In this document: positions 43,201 through 52,143 of the stretch, piece after piece
How positions within the stretch are numbered: position 1 is the first letter of the stretch
How the letters are laid out: each line of letters starts with the position of its first letter
Source: Bacteroidetes bacterium UBA4416
GTDB lineage: Bacteria > Bacteroidota > Bacteroidia > B-17B0 > Aurantibacillaceae
DNA length: 64,000 nucleotides
Assembly: GCA_002390745.1 (NCBI GenBank)
Contig: DGQK01000001.1
Location: 55,110-119,109 of the forward strand
Direction: 5' to 3'
Translations under genes and position numbers: made by a program
The notes under the pieces: model-generated
What the model saw: the letters and a program-made list of their open reading frames with translations, nothing else
What the model was told of the DNA's origin: nothing
Database searches by the model: none

Positions 43201-43794
43201 ATGATGTTTTTGAAGCATACGATCATAGGAATTCTGATAAGCATTTGTGTCCAGATGAAGGCACAAAGTAAAACTTATACCCTGAAAGCGGTGGGCATCA
43301 AGATAGGGCAACTGGAAGCTTACCACCTTAAAAACAACGCCTTCGATTTTTACGCAACACATAGCAAAGTGGATTTCATCACGATTAAAGCCGACGTGAA
43401 GACCGAAGCGGTATACCAGCACGGGATCCTGATCAGGGCCATCGTCACAAGCAAGATCAACGGGGAAGCCTATAGCTCAAAAACCATCTGGAAGAAAGAC
43501 CATTACGACATCGACTGCCATACCCGGAAATACAACTACAAAGATACCACGATCACCAGGCCCATCCGATGGTCGGCAGGGAAAATGTATTTTGAAATTC
43601 CAAAGCCCGGCGTGGAGATCTATACGGAAAGCTATGGAAAACTGAGCATCCTGGAGGAATCGAAAAAAAATACCCTGAAGATGACAACTCCCGAAAGCAA
43701 ACAGCTGTATTACTATTCCGGCGATTACAGCAAGCTTGAAAAAATAGAGGTGGTGAACAGCATTAAAAATTTCGATATGATCCCGGATAACTGA
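43201..43794 (+). CDS. DUF6134 family secreted protein
   Basis: From ATG 43201 it is 197 residues with a signal peptide (MMFLKHTIIGILISICVQMKAQ). The conserved body (IKIGQLEAYHLK, DVKTEAVYQHGILIRA, SKTIWKKDHYDIDC, NYKDTTITRPI, ESYGKLSILEE, LYYYSGDYSKLEKIEVVNSIKNFD) matches the DUF6134 family of Bacteroidota. The upstream start at 43162 adds 13 residues before the signal. A close paralog follows, arranged in tandem. Function unknown. Confidence 0.78.
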   Translation: MMFLKHTIIGILISICVQMKAQSKTYTLKAVGIKIGQLEAYHLKNNAFDFYATHSKVDFITIKADVKTEAVYQHGILIRAIVTSKINGEAYSSKTIWKKDHYDIDCHTRKYNYKDTTITRPIRWSAGKMYFEIPKPGVEIYTESYGKLSILEESKKNTLKMTTPESKQLYYYSGDYSKLEKIEVVNSIKNFDMIPDN

Positions 43795-43865
43795 GCGGAA
43801 GTTCAATCCAACTACTGTGATATTCCGTACATGAAGAAGTTTTAGTATCTTCATCCGGAAAATTG

Positions 43866-44474
43866 ATGAATGCCCGCTGTATAGTTAGTTTCTTTTTCCT
43901 GCTAAGCCTTGCTGCCCAGGCCCAGGACAAGGTCTTTGTCATTAAAATGGCCGGCATTAAGATCGGAAAGTTGCACGCTTACCACATTAAGAACAGCAGT
44001 TTCGATTATTATGTAACGCACAGTACGGTTGATTTTTCGGTCATCCTGAAAATAAAAGCGGACATCAAAACGGAATCGCTCTACCACAATGGTGTGCTCA
44101 TCAAAGCCATGGTCAACAGTACCCTCAATGGCGTTCCTTATGCTTCCAAAACAGTTTGGAACAAAGACCATTATACTATCGATTGCCGCACCTATAAGTA
44201 CACCTACAAGGATTCAACGCTCACCAAACCCATCCACTGGACAGCGAGCAAACTGTATTTCGAGATCCCATCGGCGGGGGATGAAGTATTTACCGAAAGC
44301 TATGGTAAGCTGGGCATGCTGACTGAAACCGGCAAGAACACGCTCAAAATGACCTCGCCGAAAAGCAAACAAACCTATTATTACAATGCGGAACACAGCA
44401 AGCTACTGAGGATCGAGGTGATCAACAGCATCAAAAATTTCGACATGTACCCGGATACCCTGAGGCAGGAATGA
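43866..44474 (+). CDS. DUF6134 family secreted protein, tandem paralog
   Basis: 202 residues with a signal peptide (MNARCIVSFFFLLSLAAQAQ). It aligns with the previous gene along its full length: GIKIGKLHAYHIK, IKTESLYHNGVLIKA, SKTVWNKDHYTIDC, KYTYKDSTLTKPIHW, ESYGKLGMLTE, QTYYYNAEHSKLLRIEVINSIKNFD. The ATG at 43866 follows a TTG that could also start. The two copies probably arose by tandem duplication and are separated by 71 bases. Confidence 0.78.
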   Translation: MNARCIVSFFFLLSLAAQAQDKVFVIKMAGIKIGKLHAYHIKNSSFDYYVTHSTVDFSVILKIKADIKTESLYHNGVLIKAMVNSTLNGVPYASKTVWNKDHYTIDCRTYKYTYKDSTLTKPIHWTASKLYFEIPSAGDEVFTESYGKLGMLTETGKNTLKMTSPKSKQTYYYNAEHSKLLRIEVINSIKNFDMYPDTLRQE

Positions 44475-45227
44475 TTATTTCCCTTTTTCGAAGTATTGCA
44501 TAAGCTCGTCCTTCTTATTGGGTGATACGTCAATCACAGAACCGTTGCTCATCGTCAGCTGTCCTCCTTTCCCTTTTTTGTACTTCTGCACATGCTCGAG
44601 GTTGACGAGGTGCGACTTGTGAACGCGTACAAATCCGGATTCGGCCAGCAGCTCCTCATAGAATTTAAGCGTCCGGCAGATCATCATTTTCTGCTTCGAC
44701 ACAAAATGAAAATCGGTGAAGTTGTCGTGCGCATCGCAATGCACCACATCCTTGAGGCTCACCACCTCAAAGCCATCCTGTAGTGGCAGCACGATCTTAT
44801 GCTGATCGATGGAGCGGGCCTTCATATTCTCAAGCAATACCTTTGTATGAACACCGGCGGCATTTTTCTGCTTCTGCGCTTTGATCTTTTCCACGGCTGC
44901 CACCAGCTCGTCGATGCTCACCGGTTTCAGAATGTAATACGCTGCGCTGTAGTTCAGTGCCTGTATCGCATAATTATCAAAGGCCGTCACAAAGACCGTT
45001 TCGAAGCTGATGTCCTTGACCTGCTCCAGCAGATCGAATCCATTGCCTTTCGGCATCTCAACATCCAGGAACACAATGTCCGGCTGGTGCTTATCAATAG
45101 CCAGAAGCCCCGCCTGCACCGAATCACATTGATCCAGGACCTCTACATCCCGGCAGTATTTTACGAGGTAGTCATTCAGGATGTCCCTGCTTATTTTTTC
45201 GTCGTCGACAATGATCGCTTTCAGCAT
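44475..45227 (-). CDS. LytTR family response regulator
   Basis: A 250-residue regulator with a receiver domain (VDDEKISRDIL, phospho-acceptor Asp55 in VFLDVEMPKGNGF, Lys in YYILKPVSIDE) and a C-terminal LytTR DNA-binding domain from about residue 150 (KIVLPLQDGFEVVSLKDVVH to VSPNKKDELMQYF). It follows the LytS-like kinase by 4 bases and almost certainly is its partner. Targets are unknown. Confidence 0.92.
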   Translation of the reverse strand: MLKAIIVDDEKISRDILNDYLVKYCRDVEVLDQCDSVQAGLLAIDKHQPDIVFLDVEMPKGNGFDLLEQVKDISFETVFVTAFDNYAIQALNYSAAYYILKPVSIDELVAAVEKIKAQKQKNAAGVHTKVLLENMKARSIDQHKIVLPLQDGFEVVSLKDVVHCDAHDNFTDFHFVSKQKMMICRTLKFYEELLAESGFVRVHKSHLVNLEHVQKYKKGKGGQLTMSNGSVIDVSPNKKDELMQYFEKGK

Positions 45228-45231
45228 GTAT

Positions 45232-47406
45232 TTAATGTTGTTGGGGTATGTACAGTTTTACTTTGGTGCCGCAGTGAAGCGCTCCTGGATAAGCATCGCT
45301 GATCTCCACCCGGATATTGGTACCAAAGAGGTCATTCATGATCACGATGCGGTTCTCGATATTCTGCATGCCGATAGAGGCCTGTTTTTTCTGGTTATGT
45401 GTTTTCAGTTCTTTCGATTTTTCCCTGCCGATCCCGTTGTCCGTGACCGTCACCAGAAGTTCGTTGCCAATAGACTCAAACACCAGGCTCAGCTTTCCTT
45501 TATCATCGAGGTAGCGCAGGCCATGCCAAACGGCATTTTCAAGATAAGGCTGGATGAGCATGGGAGGAAGCTCGAAATCGCTGTCGGCGAGGCTTTCGCT
45601 GATCTCAACCGTATAATCGAATTTATCATTGAAGCGTGTATGCTCCAGTTGCAGGTACAGACGCAGCATTTCCAGCTCTTCCGTCAAAGGCACCAGGCTG
45701 TGCTTGGAGCTATCCATCACCATGCGCATGAGCTTGGAAAAATCCGACAGGTAACGGTTCGCCTTGCGCTCGTCATTCTGGGAGATGTAATGGTTCACGG
45801 AGTTCAGCGCATTGAAAATAAAGTGCGGGTTCATTTGCCCGCGCAGCGATTTCAGGGCCAGCAGCTGGTTCACCTTTCGCTTTTCCCTGGAGCTGCGTAT
45901 CACGAAGAAACCGGCCATAAGCATGGAAAAAATAAAGAAGACGAGCACGCCGATGATGATGTTCTTAAAGCCGAGCTGCTCCTCTTTCAGCGTTTTGTCC
46001 TGTTTCAGAAGCTCCATCGACTGTTCGGAGAGCTGGCGTTCTTTCTGTAAGAGATCGATCTTCTGCTGGTTCTTACCCAGGCTGGTGCTCAGGTTCAGGG
46101 CCTCGTTGAGCTCGCGTTGGCGCACATGCCTGATAGAGTCCTGCAAGCCGGCGTATTTATTAAAATAGACCAAGGCTTTCGCCGGATCTTTCTGTTTCAG
46201 GTATTCTTCCGCAAGAAGCTTGTAGGTATTGGCGGTTTCGTCGAGGTCATTGCTCTTCGGAAAAAGCAGCTGTTCCTTGGTAACTGTGGTGTAGCTTCCA
46301 TCCGTCCATGCCTGCTGCTGGGTTGTAGCCGCTGTATAATTAAGCCCTTTATCAAAAAATGTCTGGGCTGCGGTAATATTGTTAGCATTGAGGTAAGCAT
46401 TGCCAATCTCGATGTTCTCCTTCATCACCGCCTGGGAATTATTGTTGGTGACATTGATGCTGATCTTACTGTTCCGCGCTTCCAGCTCTTTATCCAGGTT
46501 TTTTTGCTTGCGGAAGATCTTTGCCAGCTGATCGTTGGCTTTCAGCGCCAGGGGCGCCAGGTTTGCTTTTTCGGCAACCGTTCTGGCTTTTGTAAAACAA
46601 TCGATCGCCTTGTCATCGCTTTTTTGGTCCAGGTAGATATCGCCCAGCGCAAGATACGCCTCCGCTTCTCCTTTGGCATTCCCGTTTTGCTTCTCTTCGA
46701 GGAGAACGTCGTTTAAGACAGACATGCTTTCGGAGATCCTTCCCTGCCTGAGGCGGATGGCGGCGAGCAACCTCCTGGCCGATAGCAACTCCGCGGCCTC
46801 CACAGACACATAGCCGAGGCTGTAATTAACCCTGGTTTCCGCTTTGTCCAGATCCCCGAGTTCCATATAGGACATCGCCAGGTGTTTGTTGGCCTGAAAC
46901 AAAGTCTCCTGGCTCACCGCCGACGACCATGCGTGTTTCGACTTACTTGTTACCTGCGATACGGCAATGCATTTCAGGTAATTTTCGATGGCCAGCTCAT
47001 GCTGCTGAAGGCTTTGCTGGATGTTACCCAGGATAAGGTAAGCCGAACTCTCTTTGTCTTTATCATGCTCATGAATGCTTTGTGCAATGGCCTTATTGAT
47101 GTTCTCAATCGCTTTCAACGGTGCTTTCTCCGAATAATAAGCGGCCGAATCGAGGTACCTGGTGCTGTTATAGCTGAACTCCGAACGCTTCTTAAACGAA
47201 TTGGAATTAAGGTCCTGCATCTCAATCTGCTGACTGCTGTTGGTTTGCGGCCGCACCGAGCCCTGGCTGATCTTACCACTATTTTGCTGGGGGATCGTGT
47301 TGGTATTGCTGCTGTTATCCAGCTGCGCATGAAGCCCATGGCATAGCATGCCGAAGAGGACCGCTCCGGAAAGCCTTACAAAAAAACGATGTGACTGCTT
47401 GACCAT
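45232..47406 (-). CDS. Sensor histidine kinase, LytS-like, with TPR-type sensor
   Basis: From ATG 47406 it is 724 residues. Signal peptide or leader (MVKQSHRFFVRLSGAVLFGML), then a long region with TPR-like helices (YLILGNIQQSLQQHELAIENY, AEAYLALGDIYLDQKSDDKAIDCF, ALVYFNKYAGLQDS), one transmembrane helix (FKNIIIGVLVFFIFSMLMAGF) and the His_kinase domain with QMNPHFIFNALNSV (phospho-acceptor histidine) and the ATP-binding lid PPMLIQPYLENAVWHGL. The TPR region would sit in the periplasm and sense a protein or signal. The start at 47481 is less likely because the signal peptide begins at 47406. Confidence 0.85.
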   Translation of the reverse strand: MVKQSHRFFVRLSGAVLFGMLCHGLHAQLDNSSNTNTIPQQNSGKISQGSVRPQTNSSQQIEMQDLNSNSFKKRSEFSYNSTRYLDSAAYYSEKAPLKAIENINKAIAQSIHEHDKDKESSAYLILGNIQQSLQQHELAIENYLKCIAVSQVTSKSKHAWSSAVSQETLFQANKHLAMSYMELGDLDKAETRVNYSLGYVSVEAAELLSARRLLAAIRLRQGRISESMSVLNDVLLEEKQNGNAKGEAEAYLALGDIYLDQKSDDKAIDCFTKARTVAEKANLAPLALKANDQLAKIFRKQKNLDKELEARNSKISINVTNNNSQAVMKENIEIGNAYLNANNITAAQTFFDKGLNYTAATTQQQAWTDGSYTTVTKEQLLFPKSNDLDETANTYKLLAEEYLKQKDPAKALVYFNKYAGLQDSIRHVRQRELNEALNLSTSLGKNQQKIDLLQKERQLSEQSMELLKQDKTLKEEQLGFKNIIIGVLVFFIFSMLMAGFFVIRSSREKRKVNQLLALKSLRGQMNPHFIFNALNSVNHYISQNDERKANRYLSDFSKLMRMVMDSSKHSLVPLTEELEMLRLYLQLEHTRFNDKFDYTVEISESLADSDFELPPMLIQPYLENAVWHGLRYLDDKGKLSLVFESIGNELLVTVTDNGIGREKSKELKTHNQKKQASIGMQNIENRIVIMNDLFGTNIRVEISDAYPGALHCGTKVKLYIPQQH

Positions 47407-47610
47407 TACCACAACAAACATAGGAAGGAAACCGCAGATATTAAAATCGCAATTCCTGCAAAAGCGCCTCAAAACAACCATTTTAGTCGCTTACGCGGGC
47501 TGAGAAAACCTTTTCACCAGCTGCAAGGTCCCGTTCACTAAGTTCTCATTTTTCAAAAGCACGCCTGCCGCTACCTTTAGCTTAGATTTCAACCTATAAC
47601 ACCAAAAACC

Positions 47611-48288
47611 ATGACCTATCCGCAACAAGCCACACCATGCTGCCTGGCAGCGATACTTAGCTTCTTCTTCCTAACCGGCACTGCACAGGTTGCACCGGCG
47701 CTTGTCGATTTCGACGCTTATGAAAAGCTCGTATCGGACGTGAAGCAACACCGCAAGAGCCGCCTCCTGGATGCCGGAGAATTTGTAAAAGCCAGCAAAG
47801 AGAAAAACGTCATTATCCTCGACACACGCTCCGATGCCATGTATGCTGCCGTACACGTAAAAGGCGCGATCCACCTCAACTTCTCGGATTTCACACAGGA
47901 AAATCTCAAAAAGATCATTCCTTCGCCGGACTACAAAATTCTGATCTATTGCAACAATAATTTTATAAGCAAGCCCTTACCTGCCGGCGGCACGGTGATA
48001 AGCCCGCAAGACTATAGTAACTACTTTGCGACCAAATCTTTCAGGCCGGAGCAAAAAGCCCAGCCCCAGCAAAGCTCCGGCAGTATCCGAAAAAGCGCCG
48101 CAACTGCCAGCTCCTTTCCCGAAAATGCAAAGCCCATCACACTCGCCCTAAATATTCCCACCTACATCAACCTGTACGGTTATGGCTACCGGAATGTCTA
48201 CGAGCTCTCCGAACTCGTCAACACCAACGACAACAAGCTGGAGTTCGAAGGCACAGCTGTTGATCCGGCCCATTATAACTCCCGGTAA
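47611..48288 (+). CDS. Periplasmic rhodanese-like domain protein
   Basis: A 225-residue protein with a signal peptide (MTYPQQATPCCLAAILSFFFLTGTAQ). The rhodanese core is NVIILDTRSDAMYAAVHVKGAIHLNF and ILIYCNNNFISK, where the Cys in YCNNN is in the active-loop position. A C-terminal extension of about 70 residues ends at ALNIPTYINLYGYGYRNVYEL. Whether it transfers sulfur is unknown. Divergent to the LytS gene. Confidence 0.8.
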   Translation: MTYPQQATPCCLAAILSFFFLTGTAQVAPALVDFDAYEKLVSDVKQHRKSRLLDAGEFVKASKEKNVIILDTRSDAMYAAVHVKGAIHLNFSDFTQENLKKIIPSPDYKILIYCNNNFISKPLPAGGTVISPQDYSNYFATKSFRPEQKAQPQQSSGSIRKSAATASSFPENAKPITLALNIPTYINLYGYGYRNVYELSELVNTNDNKLEFEGTAVDPAHYNSR

Positions 48289-48362
48289 CGTATGCTGAGG
48301 CTTGCAGAGGCCTGTGCATTTCCATCCGGAAAAAATCCTTAACTTGTTGTCATTATTCTTTC

Positions 48363-49655
48363 ATGAGCCAACGACAACATACGGAGCTTTCGCATGCACA
48401 GCGCCTGAAAGCCATCATCAGCGGATCGGTGGGAAACCTGGTAGAGTGGTACGACTGGTATGCCTATTCTGCGTTCTCCCTGTACTTCGCCCCGGTATTT
48501 TTCCCCAAAAGCGACCCTACCGCACAGCTCCTGAATACTGCCGGGATCTTTGCGGTAGGTTTTCTGATGAGGCCTGTGGGCGGCTGGCTCTTTGGCTTAC
48601 TCGCCGACAAAAAGGGGCGCAAGTATGCCATGACGTTATCCGTACTGCTCATGTCCTTTGGTTCATTACTGATCGCCGCTACGCCTTCCTATCAATCCAT
48701 TGGTGTGACGGCTCCTCTGCTCTTACTCATCGCACGCCTGGTGCAGGGGCTCAGCGTGGGTGGCGAGTACGGTACCTCGGCAACTTATCTTAGCGAGATG
48801 GCTACTCCACACCGGCGTGGCTTTTATTCCAGCTTCCAGTATGTGACCCTGATAGGCGGCCAGCTGATTGCTTTAGGCATTCAGCTCATCATGCAGCAAC
48901 TGCTGAGCGATGAGCAAATGCATCATTGGGGCTGGCGCCTTCCCTTCATCATCGGCGCCGCGCTCTCCCTCATTGCCCTTTACCTGCGCAGCCACATGGA
49001 AGAGTCGACAGCCTTTACAGAACAGGCCTCCGGCCCTGCATCCAACAAGGGTTCGCTCAGGGAGCTGCTCAAACACCCGCGCGCCATTGCGATTGTGATT
49101 GGCCTTACTCTTGGCGGCACGGTGGCCTTTTACACTTACAGCACCTACATGCAGAAATTCCTGGTGAATACGGTACACCTCTCCATGCAGCAATCGACCG
49201 TGATCACCTGCGCCACCCTTTTCATCTTTGCCTGCCTGCAGCCTGTGTTCGGCCTGCTGTCTGACAGGATAGGGCGGCGGCCTCTCCTGATCTGCTTCGG
49301 CGCACTGGGCACCTTTGCCACCATTCCACTCCTGGAAGCCCTGAGCCGCACCAATAGCCCGTTTACGGCCTTCGGACTGATCATGGCTGCCCTCATCATC
49401 GTCAGCGGCTATACCTCCATCAATGCCGTGGTAAAAGCAGAGCTCTTCCCGACAGAGATCAGGGCGCTGGGCGTTGGCTTCCCCTATTCCGTAACGGTAG
49501 CCCTTTTTGGCGGAACCGCTGAATATGTAGCCTTATGGTTTAAAAACAACGGTCACGAGCCTTATTTCTATATCTATGTCACCTGTTGTGTTTTTACATC
49601 CCTGGTAGTCTACCTGTTCATGAGAGATACCCGCAGGACTTCTTTGATGCACTGA
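48363..49655 (+). CDS. MFS transporter of the metabolite:H+ symporter (MHS/KgtP-like) type
   Basis: A 430-residue, 12-helix transporter with the MHS subfamily start VGNLVEWYDWYAYSAFSLYFAP, the GRKYAMTLSV loop after the second helix and the GLSVGGEYGTSATYLSEMA segment. Similar to the 2-oxoglutarate and proline/betaine permeases; the actual substrate is uncertain. Length fits the family. It is followed by a secreted HExxH protein. Confidence 0.88.
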   Translation: MSQRQHTELSHAQRLKAIISGSVGNLVEWYDWYAYSAFSLYFAPVFFPKSDPTAQLLNTAGIFAVGFLMRPVGGWLFGLLADKKGRKYAMTLSVLLMSFGSLLIAATPSYQSIGVTAPLLLLIARLVQGLSVGGEYGTSATYLSEMATPHRRGFYSSFQYVTLIGGQLIALGIQLIMQQLLSDEQMHHWGWRLPFIIGAALSLIALYLRSHMEESTAFTEQASGPASNKGSLRELLKHPRAIAIVIGLTLGGTVAFYTYSTYMQKFLVNTVHLSMQQSTVITCATLFIFACLQPVFGLLSDRIGRRPLLICFGALGTFATIPLLEALSRTNSPFTAFGLIMAALIIVSGYTSINAVVKAELFPTEIRALGVGFPYSVTVALFGGTAEYVALWFKNNGHEPYFYIYVTCCVFTSLVVYLFMRDTRRTSLMH

Positions 49656-49691
49656 CACCGGGCATGCAAATTGATTATTCCTTCCCCGGTT

Positions 49692-50600
49692 ATGATATCT
49701 TTTCGTATTTTCTTTTTCAGATCTCTTGTGATGCTTCTGCTCATGGCTATGGGCCGGCAAACCATCACCGCCCAGGACTACCGGGGCGCTTCCCTACTCT
49801 ACAACGGGCTCATCGGGGCCGTATCGGGCGGCGTAGGCTCAGTCATTAACAAGCACAAAGGCCAGAAATGGTACAAAGCCTTTGCGAAAGGATTTGCCGT
49901 GGGAGCCGGGGGCGGCATGATCATGTATGGCGGCAAGCGCATCAACTCGCTGATCTCCGTGAAGAGCGAGCTGAGCTACGGCTACCTCTCCCGTTTTGTG
50001 TTCGACATGGGGAACTCCATTGTGGAAAACGCCGCTGCCAACCGCAATTTCTGGGAAGTGGTCCATTATGATGTCGGCTTCATCAGGCTGGAGCTCGAAA
50101 CCACGAAACTGCGGTTCAGGCCACGCCTCATGGCCTCCACATTTCTCGGCACCGTTTTCCTTGCTACACAGGGCCGTTTCGACGTTCCTACCAGCCTGGC
50201 ATCAGGCACGCCAACCTTCCGCACCAGGACCATTTCCTATGCGCCCAGGCTCAACGGTTCCACCCTTACCAACGGATTTCTCCTCAACGACACCCTGCGA
50301 CACAACCTGTTCTTTTACGACATCTACGCCCATGAAATGGTTCACACCTTCCAGTTCAGGGAACTGGCCGGCATCAACCAGTTTTTCAATCCTTTAAAAA
50401 CAAAATGGAAAGAACGCTCCACCTGGTATGCGAAGCTGAGCCCATGGATCTACGGGGACCTTAACTATGAACTATACGGCCTCAATTATTTCCTCATCAA
50501 CGGAGGGCCGGAGGGAAAGCACTATTGCCGCAACTTCCTGGAAAACGAAGCCGAATACCTCTCCACCGAACGCAATGCCTGCGATTTTAAAGCACATTGA
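49692..50600 (+). CDS. Secreted HExxH-motif protein of unknown function
   Basis: 302 residues with a signal peptide (MISFRIFFFRSLVMLLLMAM up to TITAQ). The mature part has a glycine-rich stretch (GAVSGGVGSVIN, GGGMIMYGG) and, near residue 214, the motif YAHEMVHTFQF, an HExxH set that would bind zinc. A third ligand was not identified. It may be a metalloprotease-like or barrel-embedded protein. The ATG at 49692 is preferred over a TTG at 49671. Confidence 0.65.
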   Translation: MISFRIFFFRSLVMLLLMAMGRQTITAQDYRGASLLYNGLIGAVSGGVGSVINKHKGQKWYKAFAKGFAVGAGGGMIMYGGKRINSLISVKSELSYGYLSRFVFDMGNSIVENAAANRNFWEVVHYDVGFIRLELETTKLRFRPRLMASTFLGTVFLATQGRFDVPTSLASGTPTFRTRTISYAPRLNGSTLTNGFLLNDTLRHNLFFYDIYAHEMVHTFQFRELAGINQFFNPLKTKWKERSTWYAKLSPWIYGDLNYELYGLNYFLINGGPEGKHYCRNFLENEAEYLSTERNACDFKAH

Positions 50601-50656
50601 CCGTATCAAATAGACAGATATCCTGTTGGCTGGTATCGGTTTTGAAGTAAGCCTTT

Positions 50657-51220
50657 ATGATGAAAAAATCCTATCACTTCGTTGCGATCTCCGGAAGCAT
50701 CCGCAAAGGATCTTATAATACGCTGGTGCTGAAAACCCTGCAAAAGATAGCTCCCAAACACATAACCATCGAGCAGCTGTCAATCAAAGAAGTTCCTTTC
50801 TACAATTTTGACCTTCACGAAAAAAAGTTCCCGGCACATGTAGAAAAGTTGAATGATGCGGTTAAAAAAGCGGATGCCGTGATCTTTGTAAGCCCGGAAT
50901 ACAACTACTCTGTGCCCGGTGTTTTGAAGAATACGATTGATATCCTGTCGCGTTCTCCGAAAAAATCCTTTGATATGAAGGCGGTGGGCATTATGGGCGC
51001 CAGCACGGGTGTACTCGGAACCGCGAGAGCGCAATACCACTTACGCCAGACCATGGTGTTTCTGAATGCTTATGCCATGACACAGCCGGAAATTATGATT
51101 GGAAAAGTCAATGAAAAATTCGATGCCAATAATCAACTGGCTGATGCAGAAACGAAAAAGAAGCTGCTGGAGTTTTTAGATGCGCTGGCGAAATTCTCCG
51201 AACGGTTTAAAGCACGTTGA
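50657..51220 (+). CDS. NAD(P)H-dependent FMN reductase
   Basis: A 187-residue flavodoxin-like oxidoreductase of the NADPH-dependent FMN reductase family (azoreductase/chromate reductase relatives). The N-terminal FMN-phosphate loop is ISGSIRKGSYNT; the second motif VFVSPEYNYSVPGVLKNTID carries the PEYN signature. Two ATGs occur at 50657 and 50660. Cytosolic. Confidence 0.9.
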   Translation: MMKKSYHFVAISGSIRKGSYNTLVLKTLQKIAPKHITIEQLSIKEVPFYNFDLHEKKFPAHVEKLNDAVKKADAVIFVSPEYNYSVPGVLKNTIDILSRSPKKSFDMKAVGIMGASTGVLGTARAQYHLRQTMVFLNAYAMTQPEIMIGKVNEKFDANNQLADAETKKKLLEFLDALAKFSERFKAR

Positions 51221-51299
51221 TCCCCTCGTTGCGAAGGCCGTGAAGCAAGCTTACACATAACGATACTTCGCCGCCCTGTTCGCTAGAAAATCACGGCAC

Positions 51300-51716
51300 T
51301 TATAATATTTCGTCGTTCCTTTCCTGGCAAAGCTCCACGAGCACTCCATTGGTGCTTTTGGGATGGAGAAAAAAGATCATTTTGTTATCGGCCCCGAATT
51401 TGGGCTCGGCGTTCAGCACCTCAAATCCTTCGCCTTTCAAGCGGTCCATCTCCTCATATATATTGTCGACTTCATAGGCAATGTGATGGATGCCTTCTCC
51501 TTTCTTTTCAATGAATCTGGCAATAGCGCTGTCGGTAGTCGTTGCTTCCAGGAGCTCGATCTTGGTTTCCCCCAACATGAAAAAAGACGTGCTCACTCCT
51601 TCGCTCTCCACCGGCTCCACTTTATAATGCTCTTTTCCGAACAGCTTTTTAAACAGGTCGTTGGAGCTCTGAAGGCTCTTGACAGCAATGCCGATATGCT
51701 CTATTTTTTTGATCAT
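51300..51716 (-). CDS. mce: Methylmalonyl-CoA epimerase
   Basis: A 138-residue vicinal-oxygen-chelate protein that interconverts (R)- and (S)-methylmalonyl-CoA, feeding propionyl-CoA metabolism. Metal ligands appear in EHIGIAVKSL, GIHHIAYEV and NGVLVELCQ; the family's KLFG.EHYKVEPV and FGADNKMIFFLHPKSTNG are present. I chose the ATG at 51716 because the earlier frame to 51887 adds 57 unrelated residues that overlap the tatA promoter. Confidence 0.9.
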   Translation of the reverse strand: MIKKIEHIGIAVKSLQSSNDLFKKLFGKEHYKVEPVESEGVSTSFFMLGETKIELLEATTTDSAIARFIEKKGEGIHHIAYEVDNIYEEMDRLKGEGFEVLNAEPKFGADNKMIFFLHPKSTNGVLVELCQERNDEIL

Positions 51717-51828
51717 TTCCCGTGATTTTCGCCAAAAATAGGAAGTATTTCGGGGCAAACCAATTTTAATCGTCCGATTTAGGCTATAAAACAGGCCGAA
51801 TTGCTGAGGAAATCCAAAACATGAACCA

Positions 51829-51860
51829 TTTGGTGATCCGCGAATAATGTCGTACATTTG
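51829..51860 (+). promoter_or_regulatory. Bacteroidota-type promoter for tatA
   Basis: TTTG (51829-51832), 20-base spacer, TACATTTG (51853-51860), full consensus. The tatA ATG is 18 bases downstream. Confidence 0.75.
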
Positions 51861-51878
51861 TAGCCTAAATTTACGAAA

Positions 51879-52070
51879 ATGACACAATCATTCATCTTAG
51901 GGATATTAGGCGGTTTGGGAGCTCCTGAAATCATTATTATCTTAGTAATCGTTCTATTATTATTCGGAGGTAAAAAAATTCCGGAGTTAATGAAAGGATT
52001 AGGCCGTGGTGTGAAAGACTTTAAAGACGCTTCAAAGGGCGAAAGCACTCCTGAAGGAGAAAACAAGTAA
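51879..52070 (+). CDS. tatA: Sec-independent translocase protein TatA
   Basis: A 63-residue protein with a short periplasmic N terminus, a transmembrane helix (PEIIIILVIVLLLFGGKKIPEL) and the amphipathic helix MKGLGRGVKDFKDA after the LFGGKK hinge. It forms the pore-like part of the twin-arginine export path. No tatC is next to it. The gatA gene follows 73 bases on. Confidence 0.93.
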   Translation: MTQSFILGILGGLGAPEIIIILVIVLLLFGGKKIPELMKGLGRGVKDFKDASKGESTPEGENK

Positions 52071-52143
52071 TTATTTAGTTTTTAACTCATATTGAAAGCG
52101 TCATTCTGTTCGATTGGCGCTTTTATTTTTTTAACCGAAACCT

